Shown here one piece after another: positions 1 through 6,786 of a DNA stretch of 8,298 nucleotides. Each line of letters starts with the position of its first letter. Positions within the stretch are counted from its first letter, which is position 1. Source of the stretch: Bacteroidota bacterium (GTDB lineage Bacteria > Bacteroidota > Bacteroidia > Chitinophagales > Chitinophagaceae). The stretch spans positions 1-8,298 of the forward strand of contig JAEZIL010000039.1 in the NCBI GenBank assembly GCA_023436685.1, given 5' to 3'. The translations under genes and the position numbers were made by a program. The notes under the pieces are model-generated. The model saw only the letters and a list, made by a program, of their open reading frames with translations, was not told the DNA's origin and ran no database searches.

Positions 1-122
1 CGCCGGAAGGTATATTTGTACTGGAGCATACACCCCGTAACGATTATCAGCAGCACCCAAATTATGTACGTATGAAAAATTACGGCACTACTGTTTTTAG
101 TTTTTTCCAACAACCCGCATAA
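1..122 (+). CDS. rsmD: 16S rRNA (guanine966-N2)-methyltransferase RsmD, C-terminal fragment (5' end outside window)
   Basis: The frame starting at base 3 is open from the window edge and gives 39 residues before a TAA at 120-122. They include FVLEH near the start, HPNY in the middle, and NYGTTVFSFF close to the end. This resembles the last beta-strands of RsmD, where an I/LFVLEH strand is followed by a charged loop and a final NYGxTxFSFF strand. RsmD methylates N2 of G966 in 16S rRNA during 30S assembly, using S-adenosylmethionine. The catalytic NPPY motif and SAM-binding site would lie upstream of the window, so only the tail supports the call. The gene lies six bases before coaD on the same strand, and rsmD-coaD is a common bacterial neighbourhood, which strengthens the identification. 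The main uncertainty is the short visible length. Confidence 0.8.
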   Translation, partial: PEGIFVLEHTPRNDYQQHPNYVRMKNYGTTVFSFFQQPA

Positions 123-128
123 TATATC

Positions 129-599
129 ATGGCAAGAATATGCTTATTTCCAGGTACGTTTGACCCCATCACCAAAGGGCATGTAGATGTTATTGAACGC
201 TCCGTGTCACTTTTTGATAAACTGGTGATAGGTGTAGGGATTAATTCATCTAAGCAACCCATGTTCAGCGTAGAGCAGCGCTGTGAATGGATGCGAAATA
301 TTTTTAAGGCCGATAAACGTATTGAAGTAACCGGCTATGAGGGCCTTACCATTGATTATTGCAAGAAAATAGGGGCAAACTATATACTTAGAGGTATCCG
401 TTACATTGCCGATTTTGAATATGAAAAGGCCATAGCAGATATGAATCGTATGCTTGCACCTGAAATTGAAACTATTTTCCTTACCTGCTCACCAGAATAC
501 TCAACTATATCATCAACACTTGTTAGAGATGTAATACGTAATAAAGGTAACGTGAGCCTGTTTGTGCCTGAGGAAGTGAAATTCACCGAACATATTTAA
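129..599 (+). CDS. coaD: Pantetheine-phosphate adenylyltransferase (PPAT, CoaD)
   Basis: This cytoplasmic enzyme of coenzyme A biosynthesis transfers AMP from ATP to 4'-phosphopantetheine, giving dephospho-CoA and pyrophosphate. The 156-residue length is normal for the family. Family motifs are intact: the nucleotidyltransferase signature GTFDPITKGH at residues 9-18 (Thr10 and His18 are the phosphate-binding TxGH-type residues), LRGIR at 87-91, the EYEK segment at 97-100, and ISSTLVRD at 127-134, which contacts ATP. The ATG at 129 was chosen because the protein begins directly with the first beta-strand (ARICLFPGTFDP), as in homologues. No Shine-Dalgarno is visible, which is normal for Bacteroidota. 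It starts six bases after the rsmD stop, so co-transcription is likely. Its TAA overlaps the stop of the convergent DUF1232 gene. Confidence 0.97.
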   Translation: MARICLFPGTFDPITKGHVDVIERSVSLFDKLVIGVGINSSKQPMFSVEQRCEWMRNIFKADKRIEVTGYEGLTIDYCKKIGANYILRGIRYIADFEYEKAIADMNRMLAPEIETIFLTCSPEYSTISSTLVRDVIRNKGNVSLFVPEEVKFTEHI

Positions 600-910
600 T
601 ACCTCCTGCGCTGCATCACCTTTGAGCGGTTATAGCGCTGCGTTTCTTTTAGTAATCGTTTTACTAAAAGAAATATAACAAGTCCATCATCCAGCCAGCC
701 AAAGAATGGTATAAAGTCAGTCACAAGATCGAACGGCAATAAGACATATACTATCCCCAATATTAAAACCAGGTTTGTTAGCGTTGACATTTTATATTGC
801 CCGCTGAATGCTTCGCGCAACATTTGCCACAGCGTGCGCCTGTTGTTGAAAAGCTCAAATAAGTGTTTTGTATTCCTGGCCCCTCTTGCAAAAGTAAATT
901 TTGGCATCAT
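596..910 (-). CDS. DUF1232 (YkvA-like) small membrane protein
   Basis: The product is 104 residues. The core at about residues 44-84 is the DUF1232 signature: a hydrophobic helix, then LLPFDLVTDFIPFFGWLDD (58-76), matching the family pattern of YxLxPxDLIPDFIPxxGxLDD, then a second hydrophobic helix. The N-terminus (about 1-40) is basic and amphipathic, and the C-terminus ends in QRRRY. The protein is probably anchored in the inner membrane; no biochemical function is established for the family. Two ATGs stand in tandem at 908-910 and 905-907. An AGGAGG at 913-918 lies 2 bases before the first and 5 before the second, so translation from the second ATG (103 residues) is more likely. It converges on coaD and overlaps its end by 4 bases. 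A terminator at 981-1010 isolates it from the operon upstream, so it should have its own promoter. Confidence 0.85.
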   Translation of the reverse strand: MMPKFTFARGARNTKHLFELFNNRRTLWQMLREAFSGQYKMSTLTNLVLILGIVYVLLPFDLVTDFIPFFGWLDDGLVIFLLVKRLLKETQRYNRSKVMQRRRY

Positions 911-918
911 CCCCTCCT
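911..918 (-). promoter_or_regulatory. Strong Shine-Dalgarno sequence of the DUF1232 gene
   Basis: On the minus strand the bases before the start read ATAGGAGGGG followed by ATGATG. AGGAGG is a perfect anti-Shine-Dalgarno complement. Its spacing is 2 bases to the first ATG and 5 to the second, favouring the second. None of the other starts in the window shows such a site, in line with the general lack of Shine-Dalgarno use in Bacteroidota. Confidence 0.6.
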
Positions 919-926
919 ATTTATTA

Positions 927-934
927 CAAATTTA
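927..934 (-). promoter_or_regulatory. Candidate Bacteroidota -7 promoter box for the DUF1232 gene
   Basis: On the minus strand these bases read TAAATTTG, a perfect match to the Bacteroidota -7 consensus TAnnTTTG. The box lies 16 bases before the ATG at 910, implying a very short leader that would still contain the AGGAGG site. No clear TTG or TTTG -33 element stands 17-23 bases upstream, so the promoter is only half supported. The position, just downstream of a terminator and before an isolated gene, is what would be expected. Confidence 0.4.
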
Positions 935-980
935 GAAGTAGTATTGTTGAGGTAGTGTTAAGGACACCATTTAAAAAGTT

Positions 981-1010
981 AAAAAGCGCCGGTATAATCC
1001 GGCGCTTTTT
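981..1010 (-). terminator. Intrinsic terminator, perfect 12-bp stem
   Basis: AAAAAGCGCCGG (981-992) pairs without mismatch with CCGGCGCTTTTT (999-1010) around a six-base loop. The core GCGCCGG/CCGGCGC is GC-rich and flanked by A5/T5, so a U-tract follows the hairpin on either strand. It begins one base after the TAG of the 156-residue secreted protein (stop at 1012-1014), so its main role is to end the protease operon and keep its transcripts out of the DUF1232 gene. Its symmetry means it could also stop plus-strand readthrough from rsmD-coaD. Confidence 0.9.
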
Positions 1011-1011
1011 G

Positions 1012-1482
1012 CTATTTTATCTTGCTGCAATCCTGCAATTTCTGCTTACGTATCCGCTTTTTAAGGCTTTTAACCAGTGATGACTGTTTACCTGTTCTTT
1101 CGCCACAATGGTATAGCTCCAGCAATGGATCTTTGTCAACTATTTTAGTATACAGTTCGCTCCGTGACGGCACCTGACTCATATTAGCATACTCCTCGTA
1201 AGTAATACTTAAAAAAGCAACATTCTCGCCAATCCCCTGATTATCGAGCAAATATCCCTTAGCAAGTTTAGAAGGTTTCAGATATCCATCTGCTATTTTA
1301 ATATCGCCGGGTGCGGGATAAGATATTATCCGGGACCTGTCGTCAGACAGGCCTACCGGGACAAGATTACGATAATTGCCTTTCGTTTTATAGACAGTCA
1401 GCCCGGGCCCTGTAACAGCCACCGGCTGCGCACTGGCCGTAAAACCATAAATGCTAAAGCATACAAACAAAAACTTTCTCAT
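1012..1482 (-). CDS. Secreted protein of unknown function, coupled to C10 protease
   Basis: The product has 156 residues. Residues 1-19 look like a Sec signal peptide (positive MRKF, hydrophobic core, TASA then Q), so the protein should be exported. The mature part carries YKTKGNYRNLVPVGLS (about 31-46), IISYPAPGDI (52-61), GYLLDNQGIGENVAFLSITY (76-95), and KDPLLELYHCGER (117-129). I recognise this as resembling a conserved Bacteroidota hypothetical family but know no function for it. The C-terminal 25 residues are very Lys/Arg-rich. There is no T9SS sorting domain and no lipobox, so a periplasmic location is plausible. Its ATG overlaps the TAA of the upstream protease gene by one base (TAATG), pointing to translational coupling in one operon. 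A role as protease partner, chaperone or inhibitor is only a guess from position. A terminator follows directly. Confidence 0.8.
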   Translation of the reverse strand: MRKFLFVCFSIYGFTASAQPVAVTGPGLTVYKTKGNYRNLVPVGLSDDRSRIISYPAPGDIKIADGYLKPSKLAKGYLLDNQGIGENVAFLSITYEEYANMSQVPSRSELYTKIVDKDPLLELYHCGERTGKQSSLVKSLKKRIRKQKLQDCSKIK

Positions 1483-3320
1483 TAACGCGCAACAGTCACT
1501 TTACGAACAATTGTTTGATCGCCAGACTTAATATGTACAAAATACAAGCCATTTGCTATTCCATCGGTAGCTATTGTTGCCAATGTGCCGTTTGCCGATA
1601 CTTGCCTGATAACACGTCCCTGCATATCAACTAATGCTATCGAAGATTTACTGTCGCTTAAGCTGATATTGATAACGTTATTAGCAGGGTTAGGATAAAC
1701 GTTAACGGCTACCTCTGTACTATTAATATTGCTAACCCCTGTTGGTGTCCTTTCAATTTGCATATCGAGACGATAAGTACCCATATCACCCGCAACTACA
1801 GGCGCTACACGGAACATAAGCAAGCCTCCCCCTTTTACGGTAAGTGGCGCAGCAATGCTGTCGTTATAAGCCATCCATGAAGTACCTTTATTGATAGACA
1901 TAGAGAACCGTGCGTTCAGTGTATATGCTTTACCATTGTTGCTGCTGTTAGCATCTTGCAGGCGGGCGTTAATGGTATAATTATCGCCTACAGGCAGCAT
2001 TACCTTATAAAAATCCATATCGTTACTTACATGGAAGTCAGACCCTTCCGTATTTATCTCAATAGTACCACCACCACTTACTGATACAGGGAGTTCAAAA
2101 GCATTCTCCTTAGTATTATTGCCATGCATATCTCTCTCGTACGCATCAGGTGTTCCTATATTAGAAGGCTCTACCCCTATAATGGCGTGCTGGCCGGTAT
2201 TAAAACCGCCACCGCTACCGCCACCTGTACCCAGTGCAGGGGGATTCATACCTTCCACATCAAAATAACCATTAGAAGCACCACCCCAGCCCCAGTTAAT
2301 GTGCAACATCTTGTCGGCATCATAACCATCAGCCAACCAGCAGTGCCCTTGCCATTGGTCGTTAAAACCTGCATATACTACCGGGCGCAAGTGATCAATT
2401 TCATTCACCAGCAGATCAACCCAGTCTTCATAAGAGTAGTCGTCTCTGTTTACACCACGTAGTGATGTTTTATATTTGAAATAGGTTTCGAAAGCATACT
2501 CTGCACAGTTAGTAACCGGGCTAAAATCGCGCGTTACATATGCGCCACTGGAAGCTGCACTATACTGCATATCTACCGATACACCAGCATGGTAATTAAT
2601 AGTGGCTACGGCAGTATTGTTACTTGTAATGATAGTGGGCATAGATTGCCAATCGTATGTAGTAGCGCCAAAATTTACCGATAGCGTACCGAAATCGGAA
2701 AGATAGCTATGCGACCCCTTTCCTGTTTTAGGGTAATTCCAGTATTTCATCAGCTGGGCCATAGCAGTAGCAACACAACCAGTTACAGAACGGCTACCGC
2801 CATCAAGCGGGCACATTTGGTTATAATTAGGGCTTTGGTTCCATTTAGTAGAAACAAGGGGTAATACAGGGGTAACACCGGCATTGCCACGTTGTGCAAT
2901 ATCGCTACTGCTTATCAGATAATCCCAATTAGCTTTAATGGCAGCAGTGGAGGGTATATTGTTTTTTACAACATACTCTATCTGCTCCTTGTAATTGTTT
3001 AACATACCAACAGCATTACCAGGTATATTGTTAGGATCGAATGTTGTTTCTGTTGAATAGCCGAATACAGGCTTAACCTGGTCGTCAGCCGACACCATCA
3101 CAAAAGCTTTATTACCTGCATTGAAGACATAAAAACAAGGGGTACCATTGGTAGCCTTTGAAATATAAACCAGTTCCAGCGATCCTGGCAGTTCTTCCGC
3201 TGCCAATTTCCCTTTCAGGAAGTGAGAACCTACATTCCTGGCAGTTTGCATATCCACTTGCTTAGCCGTAGCAAAACCTCCAAGGCCCGCCAAAACTGCT
3301 ACCAATAGAAACTTTTTCAT
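1482..3320 (-). CDS. C10-family cysteine protease (streptopain-like) with PPC-like domain and T9SS C-terminal sorting domain
   Basis: This 612-residue protein is a secreted papain-fold protease zymogen. Residues 1-19 form a signal peptide (cleavage after FATA). About 20-145 match the streptopain-type propeptide, with ARNVGSHFL at 27-35 and FVMVSADDQVKPVFGYS at 73-89. The C10 catalytic domain runs about 150-385: nucleophile Cys182 in TGCVATAMAQLMKYWNYP (180-197), catalytic His326 in QGHCWLADGYD, and HINWGWGGASNGYF (340-353) carrying the Asn/Trp residues. A Gly-rich loop follows at 364-373. About 390-525 resemble a PPC-type beta-sandwich (NDMDFYKVMLP at 433-443). Residues 538-612 are a type A T9SS sorting domain: VYPNPANN, then LVDMQGRV, then GLYFVHI and a basic end. 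It is therefore probably exported through the outer membrane and surface-attached or released. The ATG at 3320 was chosen because the signal peptide starts there. It is the first gene of a two-gene operon. The substrate is unknown. Confidence 0.95.
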   Translation of the reverse strand: MKKFLLVAVLAGLGGFATAKQVDMQTARNVGSHFLKGKLAAEELPGSLELVYISKATNGTPCFYVFNAGNKAFVMVSADDQVKPVFGYSTETTFDPNNIPGNAVGMLNNYKEQIEYVVKNNIPSTAAIKANWDYLISSSDIAQRGNAGVTPVLPLVSTKWNQSPNYNQMCPLDGGSRSVTGCVATAMAQLMKYWNYPKTGKGSHSYLSDFGTLSVNFGATTYDWQSMPTIITSNNTAVATINYHAGVSVDMQYSAASSGAYVTRDFSPVTNCAEYAFETYFKYKTSLRGVNRDDYSYEDWVDLLVNEIDHLRPVVYAGFNDQWQGHCWLADGYDADKMLHINWGWGGASNGYFDVEGMNPPALGTGGGSGGGFNTGQHAIIGVEPSNIGTPDAYERDMHGNNTKENAFELPVSVSGGGTIEINTEGSDFHVSNDMDFYKVMLPVGDNYTINARLQDANSSNNGKAYTLNARFSMSINKGTSWMAYNDSIAAPLTVKGGGLLMFRVAPVVAGDMGTYRLDMQIERTPTGVSNINSTEVAVNVYPNPANNVINISLSDSKSSIALVDMQGRVIRQVSANGTLATIATDGIANGLYFVHIKSGDQTIVRKVTVAR

Positions 3321-3525
3321 TGAATTTTGTAGAATATTAAAATGGAATTAAAAAAATAAGTTCTCAAGTTACGAAAAAAACACACCATATAGCATATAAA
3401 CAGATAAATAAGTAAAGTAAGGGGATGAGGTGGACAGCCCCGGGGAAAATACTAACCAGCAGTTGCAAATCTTACCTAGCGTTACCATTAATACATTTAC
3501 GGTTAGTTTCATATTATTGCCAATA
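3321..3525. promoter_or_regulatory. Divergent intergenic region between protease and GT-C genes
   Basis: These 205 bases separate two divergent genes and must hold both promoters, but no pair of -33/-7 boxes stands out. On the plus strand TACATTTA (3492-3499) is one base off TAnnTTTG and lies 26 bases before the ATG at 3526; the nearest upstream TTG (3463-3465) is too far away. On the minus side I see only A/T-rich runs. An 8-base palindrome CCCCGGGG sits at 3438-3445. I see no RNA gene or small coding region with support. Confidence 0.35.
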
Positions 3526-5397
3526 ATGAATAGGAAAGAAAGAATTTGGAATGCGCTTATTATAATCCTTACCCTCAGCATAACTATTTCATTCAATATA
3601 AATTTTGGTAAGCAGCATAGCCACTATTTTGGAGATGCGTTAGGATATTATATGTACTTGCCAAGCACACTTATATATCATAACCTTAAAAGCCCTGAAA
3701 AACTACCCGAAGACGACCCTTCTATTGCCCCATCGGCTTTGCACTATGCCGATCAGCTTAATGACTCGAAGAAACTAAGCCCTAAAGGAATTGCTTTTAT
3801 GCAATACACATATGGCGTTGCATTATTAGAGTTACCTTTCTTTACTGCTGCGCATATATATGAGCTAACTATAGGTGGGCACTCAAATGGTTTTACACAT
3901 TCCTATTCCACCGCCATATGGATAGGCAATTTTATATATGCAATACTTGCGTTACTGGTTGTTTACAATATTCTCAGGCGCTACTTTACTTCAACTATCT
4001 CTTTACTTACAGTCTGCTGTTTATTATTAGGCACCAACCTATTCTGGTTCTCAGTATATCAGTATGGTATGAGCCATGTACCTATAATGCTACTGTATAG
4101 CCTGCTCATGCTGCTAACCATTAAAGTTTATGAAAACCCGAAAAACCATTGGTTTATCCTTCTTGGGCTGATAATTGGTTTGATCGTTATTATTCGCCCA
4201 ACTGATATAGTATGCATTTTTATACCATTGCTGTATAATGTATATAACAAGGAAACATTCATAAATAAAATAAAGTTTATTGCGCTTAATAAACTTAAGG
4301 TTTTGGCACTTATAGCTGCGGCAGCCCTACCTGTTATACCTCAACTACTTTACTGGAAGATGGTATCGGGCAGCTATATATTTTATAGCTATGGCCAGCA
4401 GTCTTTCAACTGGGCGCAACCTAAAATTGTAAACGGCCTGTTTTACTTCTCTAATGGCTGGCTACCCTATTCCCTGGTAATGATATTTTCTATAGCTGGT
4501 CTTTTGCTTTACAGAAAATATAAAAACTCGGCATGGAGTATATTTATTGTACTACCTATTTACATATATATTATTTATTCCTGGTATTGCTATAACTATA
4601 TAAATGGAATAGGGTCACGGCCAATGATCCATATGTACCCTTTACTTGCCCTACCACTAGCTGCGTTTCTTTACTATGTGTCACAACGCGGCGTAATAAT
4701 TAAAACCTTATGCAGCTTAATTATTTTATTCATGTTCAGTGTCAACTATTCGTTTAGCATGCTTAAAGCTAAACTCATATTCAATACTGATAATGGTAAT
4801 GCCGTATTTGCATCGCAGGTTTTGTACAAAAGCAAAATGAATTACAATGACCTTGTAGTTTACGACCTACCTGTGAAGCAGCCGGACAATAACAAGCTGT
4901 CAAAAATAGCTGTGCTTGCCTATAGAGATTTTGAAGATAGTAGCCTTGCTTATACCATACCCGACCCTACCAATAAGGCCAACATGGCTTATGAAATGAA
5001 AGAGGATGAATACATGCCTGATGGTATTAGCATAGTGTATGATCCGAAAATTTTTAAGGGGGCCAGATGGATAAAAGCTAGTGGCAAATTTTATACTATT
5101 GACTGGCCGGAATACCCTAACAAAATACTGGTAGTAGAAATAAAGCGTGGCGAAAAGATAATAGAATGGTACGGTGTGAGTATAGACAATAAGCTAGGCA
5201 TTGCTGACAAAAGCTGCAAACATAAGGAGGAAGAGTACACATACACCCACTTCGAACATAGATTATGGGCACCTATGTACTATTATGCACCCATACCTAA
5301 AGACATACTACCGGGAGATAAAATAACCTGTTTTGTATGGAACCCTAACAGGCAAAAGCTACTGGTAGATAATATTTCCCTGGAAATATACAAGTAG
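3526..5397 (+). CDS. Polytopic GT-C-type glycosyltransferase-like membrane protein
   Basis: The product is 623 residues. I count about ten to eleven membrane segments: roughly 8-25, 91-113, 127-150, 155-172, 180-200, 208-235, 255-276, 303-329, 336-356, 368-384 and 391-413. The first extracytoplasmic loop has FGDALGYYMYLPSTLIYHNL (35-54), where Asp37 sits as the acidic residue often does in GT-C enzymes. Other landmarks are GMSH at 181-184, IRPTDI at 223-228 and NGWLPYS at 310-316. These resemble a family of Bacteroidota membrane proteins related to GT39/ArnT-type transferases, which use polyprenyl-phosphate sugars; the substrate here is unknown. Residues about 420-623 form a soluble, probably periplasmic domain that I do not recognise. 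An in-frame GTG at 3430 would add 32 residues, but the ATG at 3526 is preferred because MNRKERIWNALIIILTLSIT is a typical membrane N-terminus. It ends 10 bases from the convergent hemoglobin gene. Confidence 0.75.
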   Translation: MNRKERIWNALIIILTLSITISFNINFGKQHSHYFGDALGYYMYLPSTLIYHNLKSPEKLPEDDPSIAPSALHYADQLNDSKKLSPKGIAFMQYTYGVALLELPFFTAAHIYELTIGGHSNGFTHSYSTAIWIGNFIYAILALLVVYNILRRYFTSTISLLTVCCLLLGTNLFWFSVYQYGMSHVPIMLLYSLLMLLTIKVYENPKNHWFILLGLIIGLIVIIRPTDIVCIFIPLLYNVYNKETFINKIKFIALNKLKVLALIAAAALPVIPQLLYWKMVSGSYIFYSYGQQSFNWAQPKIVNGLFYFSNGWLPYSLVMIFSIAGLLLYRKYKNSAWSIFIVLPIYIYIIYSWYCYNYINGIGSRPMIHMYPLLALPLAAFLYYVSQRGVIIKTLCSLIILFMFSVNYSFSMLKAKLIFNTDNGNAVFASQVLYKSKMNYNDLVVYDLPVKQPDNNKLSKIAVLAYRDFEDSSLAYTIPDPTNKANMAYEMKEDEYMPDGISIVYDPKIFKGARWIKASGKFYTIDWPEYPNKILVVEIKRGEKIIEWYGVSIDNKLGIADKSCKHKEEEYTYTHFEHRLWAPMYYYAPIPKDILPGDKITCFVWNPNRQKLLVDNISLEIYK

Positions 5398-5407
5398 TGC
5401 AATTGTG

Positions 5408-5800
5408 CTATTGTATAAAACCTTGCTTATTGCTTTGCTCTATTTTGTACTGCATAAGCAAGGCCATAGTATTTGCACGGTTTTTAGCTTCTTGTGCTTT
5501 TTCGCCGGTAAATTGCTCATCTAGAGTTTCAAAAAATAATTGCTTCCAACGTTCAAAATGTTCAGCTGTTAATGGATTACGCTTATTCAAGTGTATATGC
5601 GTAAGCATTGGGTTGCCACGGTAAGTAGCCTTATCAAGCAATATTGTTTCCCAAAAATTTATCATAATTGGAATATGCGTTTCCCAATTAAAATTTTCAG
5701 CATTGTTGAAAATGTGGCCTATAAGGCTATCTTGTTTTACCTTTTCGTAAAATAATTCAACCAGCAACTGAATATCTTCCCTACTTTCTATTTCCTTCAT
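5408..5800 (-). CDS. Group III truncated hemoglobin (trHb3, trHbP-like)
   Basis: The product is a 130-residue cytoplasmic heme protein of 2-on-2 globin fold. It aligns by eye with Campylobacter Ctb: FYEKVKQDSLIGHIFNNA (17-34) contains Tyr18 at B10; HIPIMINFWETILL (42-55) contains His42 at E7 and Trp50; Y60-RGNPMLTHIHL-71 places His68 as the likely proximal F8 heme ligand; HFERWKQLF (81-89) places Trp85 at G8. These key residues of group III are all present. Family members bind oxygen and nitric oxide and have been linked to nitrosative stress or oxygen handling; the exact role here is inference. The start ATG lies 11 bases downstream of the stop of the GlxA-type regulator, so the two are probably co-transcribed with the regulator first. 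The last codons overlap a 10-bp inverted repeat. Confidence 0.93.
   Translation of the reverse strand: MKEIESREDIQLLVELFYEKVKQDSLIGHIFNNAENFNWETHIPIMINFWETILLDKATYRGNPMLTHIHLNKRNPLTAEHFERWKQLFFETLDEQFTGEKAQEAKNRANTMALLMQYKIEQSNKQGFIQ
5421..5463 (-). repeat. 10-bp perfect inverted repeat at the 3' end of the hemoglobin gene
   Basis: CCTTGCTTAT (5421-5430) and ATAAGCAAGG (5454-5463) are perfect inverted copies around a 23-base loop. On the minus strand the second arm is followed at once by TTTTAT, which makes it look like an intrinsic terminator, but it lies before the TAG at 5408-5410. The long loop and the location inside the coding region weaken the terminator reading. It could instead be a 3' mRNA structure or chance. 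Confidence 0.3.
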
Positions 5801-5811
5801 AAATATATTAG

Positions 5812-6786
5812 TTATGCTACAGCCGGCCTTGCATATTTCTTTCTGTATTCTTGTGGGGTAAGCCCTGTAATACGCTTAAATACCATCCTGAAAGTCTTTA
5901 GATCATTATAACCTACATCGTACACCATAGCTGCAATATTCTGTTCATTCATCTCAAGCGATTTTTTAGCAGATTCGACCCTAACACGCTGCAGATACTC
6001 TAATGGTGTATTCTGCGTAGCGGCTTTAAACCTACGTATAAAATTACGCTTACTCATGTGTGCATGCTCTGCCATTTGCTCTACCGTTATATCGGTGTCA
6101 AAGTTCTGTTCTATAAAATGCTGCACCCTTAATATATCCGAATCGAAATGGTTATGCTGCCCTTTAAATACTGAAAAGTGTGCCTGGCTTACCCTATCCA
6201 TATCTACTGCGTACATCTTACTTACCCAGATGGCGGCTTCTCTTCCACAAAATTTCTCAACCAGGTAAACAATTAAAGTTAAAGAAGAAAAAGCACCACC
6301 GCTGGTATATATACCATCTCTATCGGTAATAACCCTGTCTGATAGCATTTTAACCTGGGGATAGCGTTGTTGCATATCGGGAATAGCTGCCCAGTGCGAG
6401 GTAGCGGTTTTTCCATTTAACAACCCGGCTTCTGCTAAAAAGTAGCTGCCAAAACAAAGGCTGGCGATCTCCGTGCCCGATTGCTTTTTCTCCTTTATCC
6501 AATCAATAATTGCTTTGTTTTTCTGCAAAGCAGTTTCAGGGTTTATCATGAATGCAGGCACAATTATCAGGTCTGTCTCCTCAACCTCACCTATTGTTTT
6601 ATAACAAAAGAACTGGGCAGGCACATTCAAATGGATGTTTTTGGATTTTTCGCTCACCAGTTGCAGCTCAAATGCCGGTTCCTTACCTATCTCTTGCAGG
6701 TAACGGTTAGTGCCTGCTATCAAATCGATAGTTCCGGATATTGCTGATAATACAGCGTCTTCAAAGATGACAAGGGAAACATGCAT
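5812..6786 (-). CDS. GlxA-family transcriptional regulator: DJ-1/PfpI domain fused to AraC-type HTH
   Basis: The product has 324 residues in two domains. Residues about 1-190 are a DJ-1/PfpI (class I glutamine amidotransferase-like) fold: VSLVIFEDAVLSAISGTIDL (3-22), DLIIVPAF (72-79), SLCFGSYFLAEAGLLNGKTA (109-128) with Cys111 at the nucleophile-elbow position, TSHW (129-132) and YTSGGAFSSL (160-169). Residues about 217-318 are an AraC DNA-binding domain with two helix-turn-helices, ITVEQMAEHAHMSKRNFIRR (233-252) and about 283-304, ending in the family signature GYNDLKTFRMVFKRITGLTP (292-311) followed by QEYR. Such proteins usually act as DNA-binding activators responding to a small signal; the ligand is unknown. 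It is first in an operon with the truncated hemoglobin and divergent from the DinB/hydrolase pair, so both are candidate targets. The start at 6786 gives a normal first beta-strand. Confidence 0.93.
   Translation of the reverse strand: MHVSLVIFEDAVLSAISGTIDLIAGTNRYLQEIGKEPAFELQLVSEKSKNIHLNVPAQFFCYKTIGEVEETDLIIVPAFMINPETALQKNKAIIDWIKEKKQSGTEIASLCFGSYFLAEAGLLNGKTATSHWAAIPDMQQRYPQVKMLSDRVITDRDGIYTSGGAFSSLTLIVYLVEKFCGREAAIWVSKMYAVDMDRVSQAHFSVFKGQHNHFDSDILRVQHFIEQNFDTDITVEQMAEHAHMSKRNFIRRFKAATQNTPLEYLQRVRVESAKKSLEMNEQNIAAMVYDVGYNDLKTFRMVFKRITGLTPQEYRKKYARPAVA

Noticed and set aside
2190..2250. Repeat-like ACCGCCACC/ACCACC runs within the protease gene
   Set aside because: They encode the Gly-rich loop near the end of the C10 catalytic domain (residues 364-373), so they are explained by coding.
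2124..2462. 112-residue open frame on the plus strand, antisense to the protease gene
   Set aside because: It lies wholly inside a gene with clear catalytic motifs, its translation has no recognisable domain and contains low-complexity Thr/Ala repeats mirrored from Gly-rich codons.
3438..3445. CCCCGGGG palindrome as an operator
   Set aside because: Eight bases with no spacer or second copy in the window; too short to support a binding site.
3430..3525. In-frame GTG start extending the GT-C protein by 32 residues
   Set aside because: The added residues are polar and then only partly hydrophobic, unlike a membrane N-terminus. The ATG at 3526 gives a basic start followed directly by the first membrane helix, and the extension would take up the intergenic space needed for a promoter.
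3369..3596. 75-residue minus-strand frame in the divergent intergenic region
   Set aside because: It overlaps the start of the GT-C gene in antisense, its hydrophobicity mirrors the opposite-strand membrane helix, and no family resemblance is visible.
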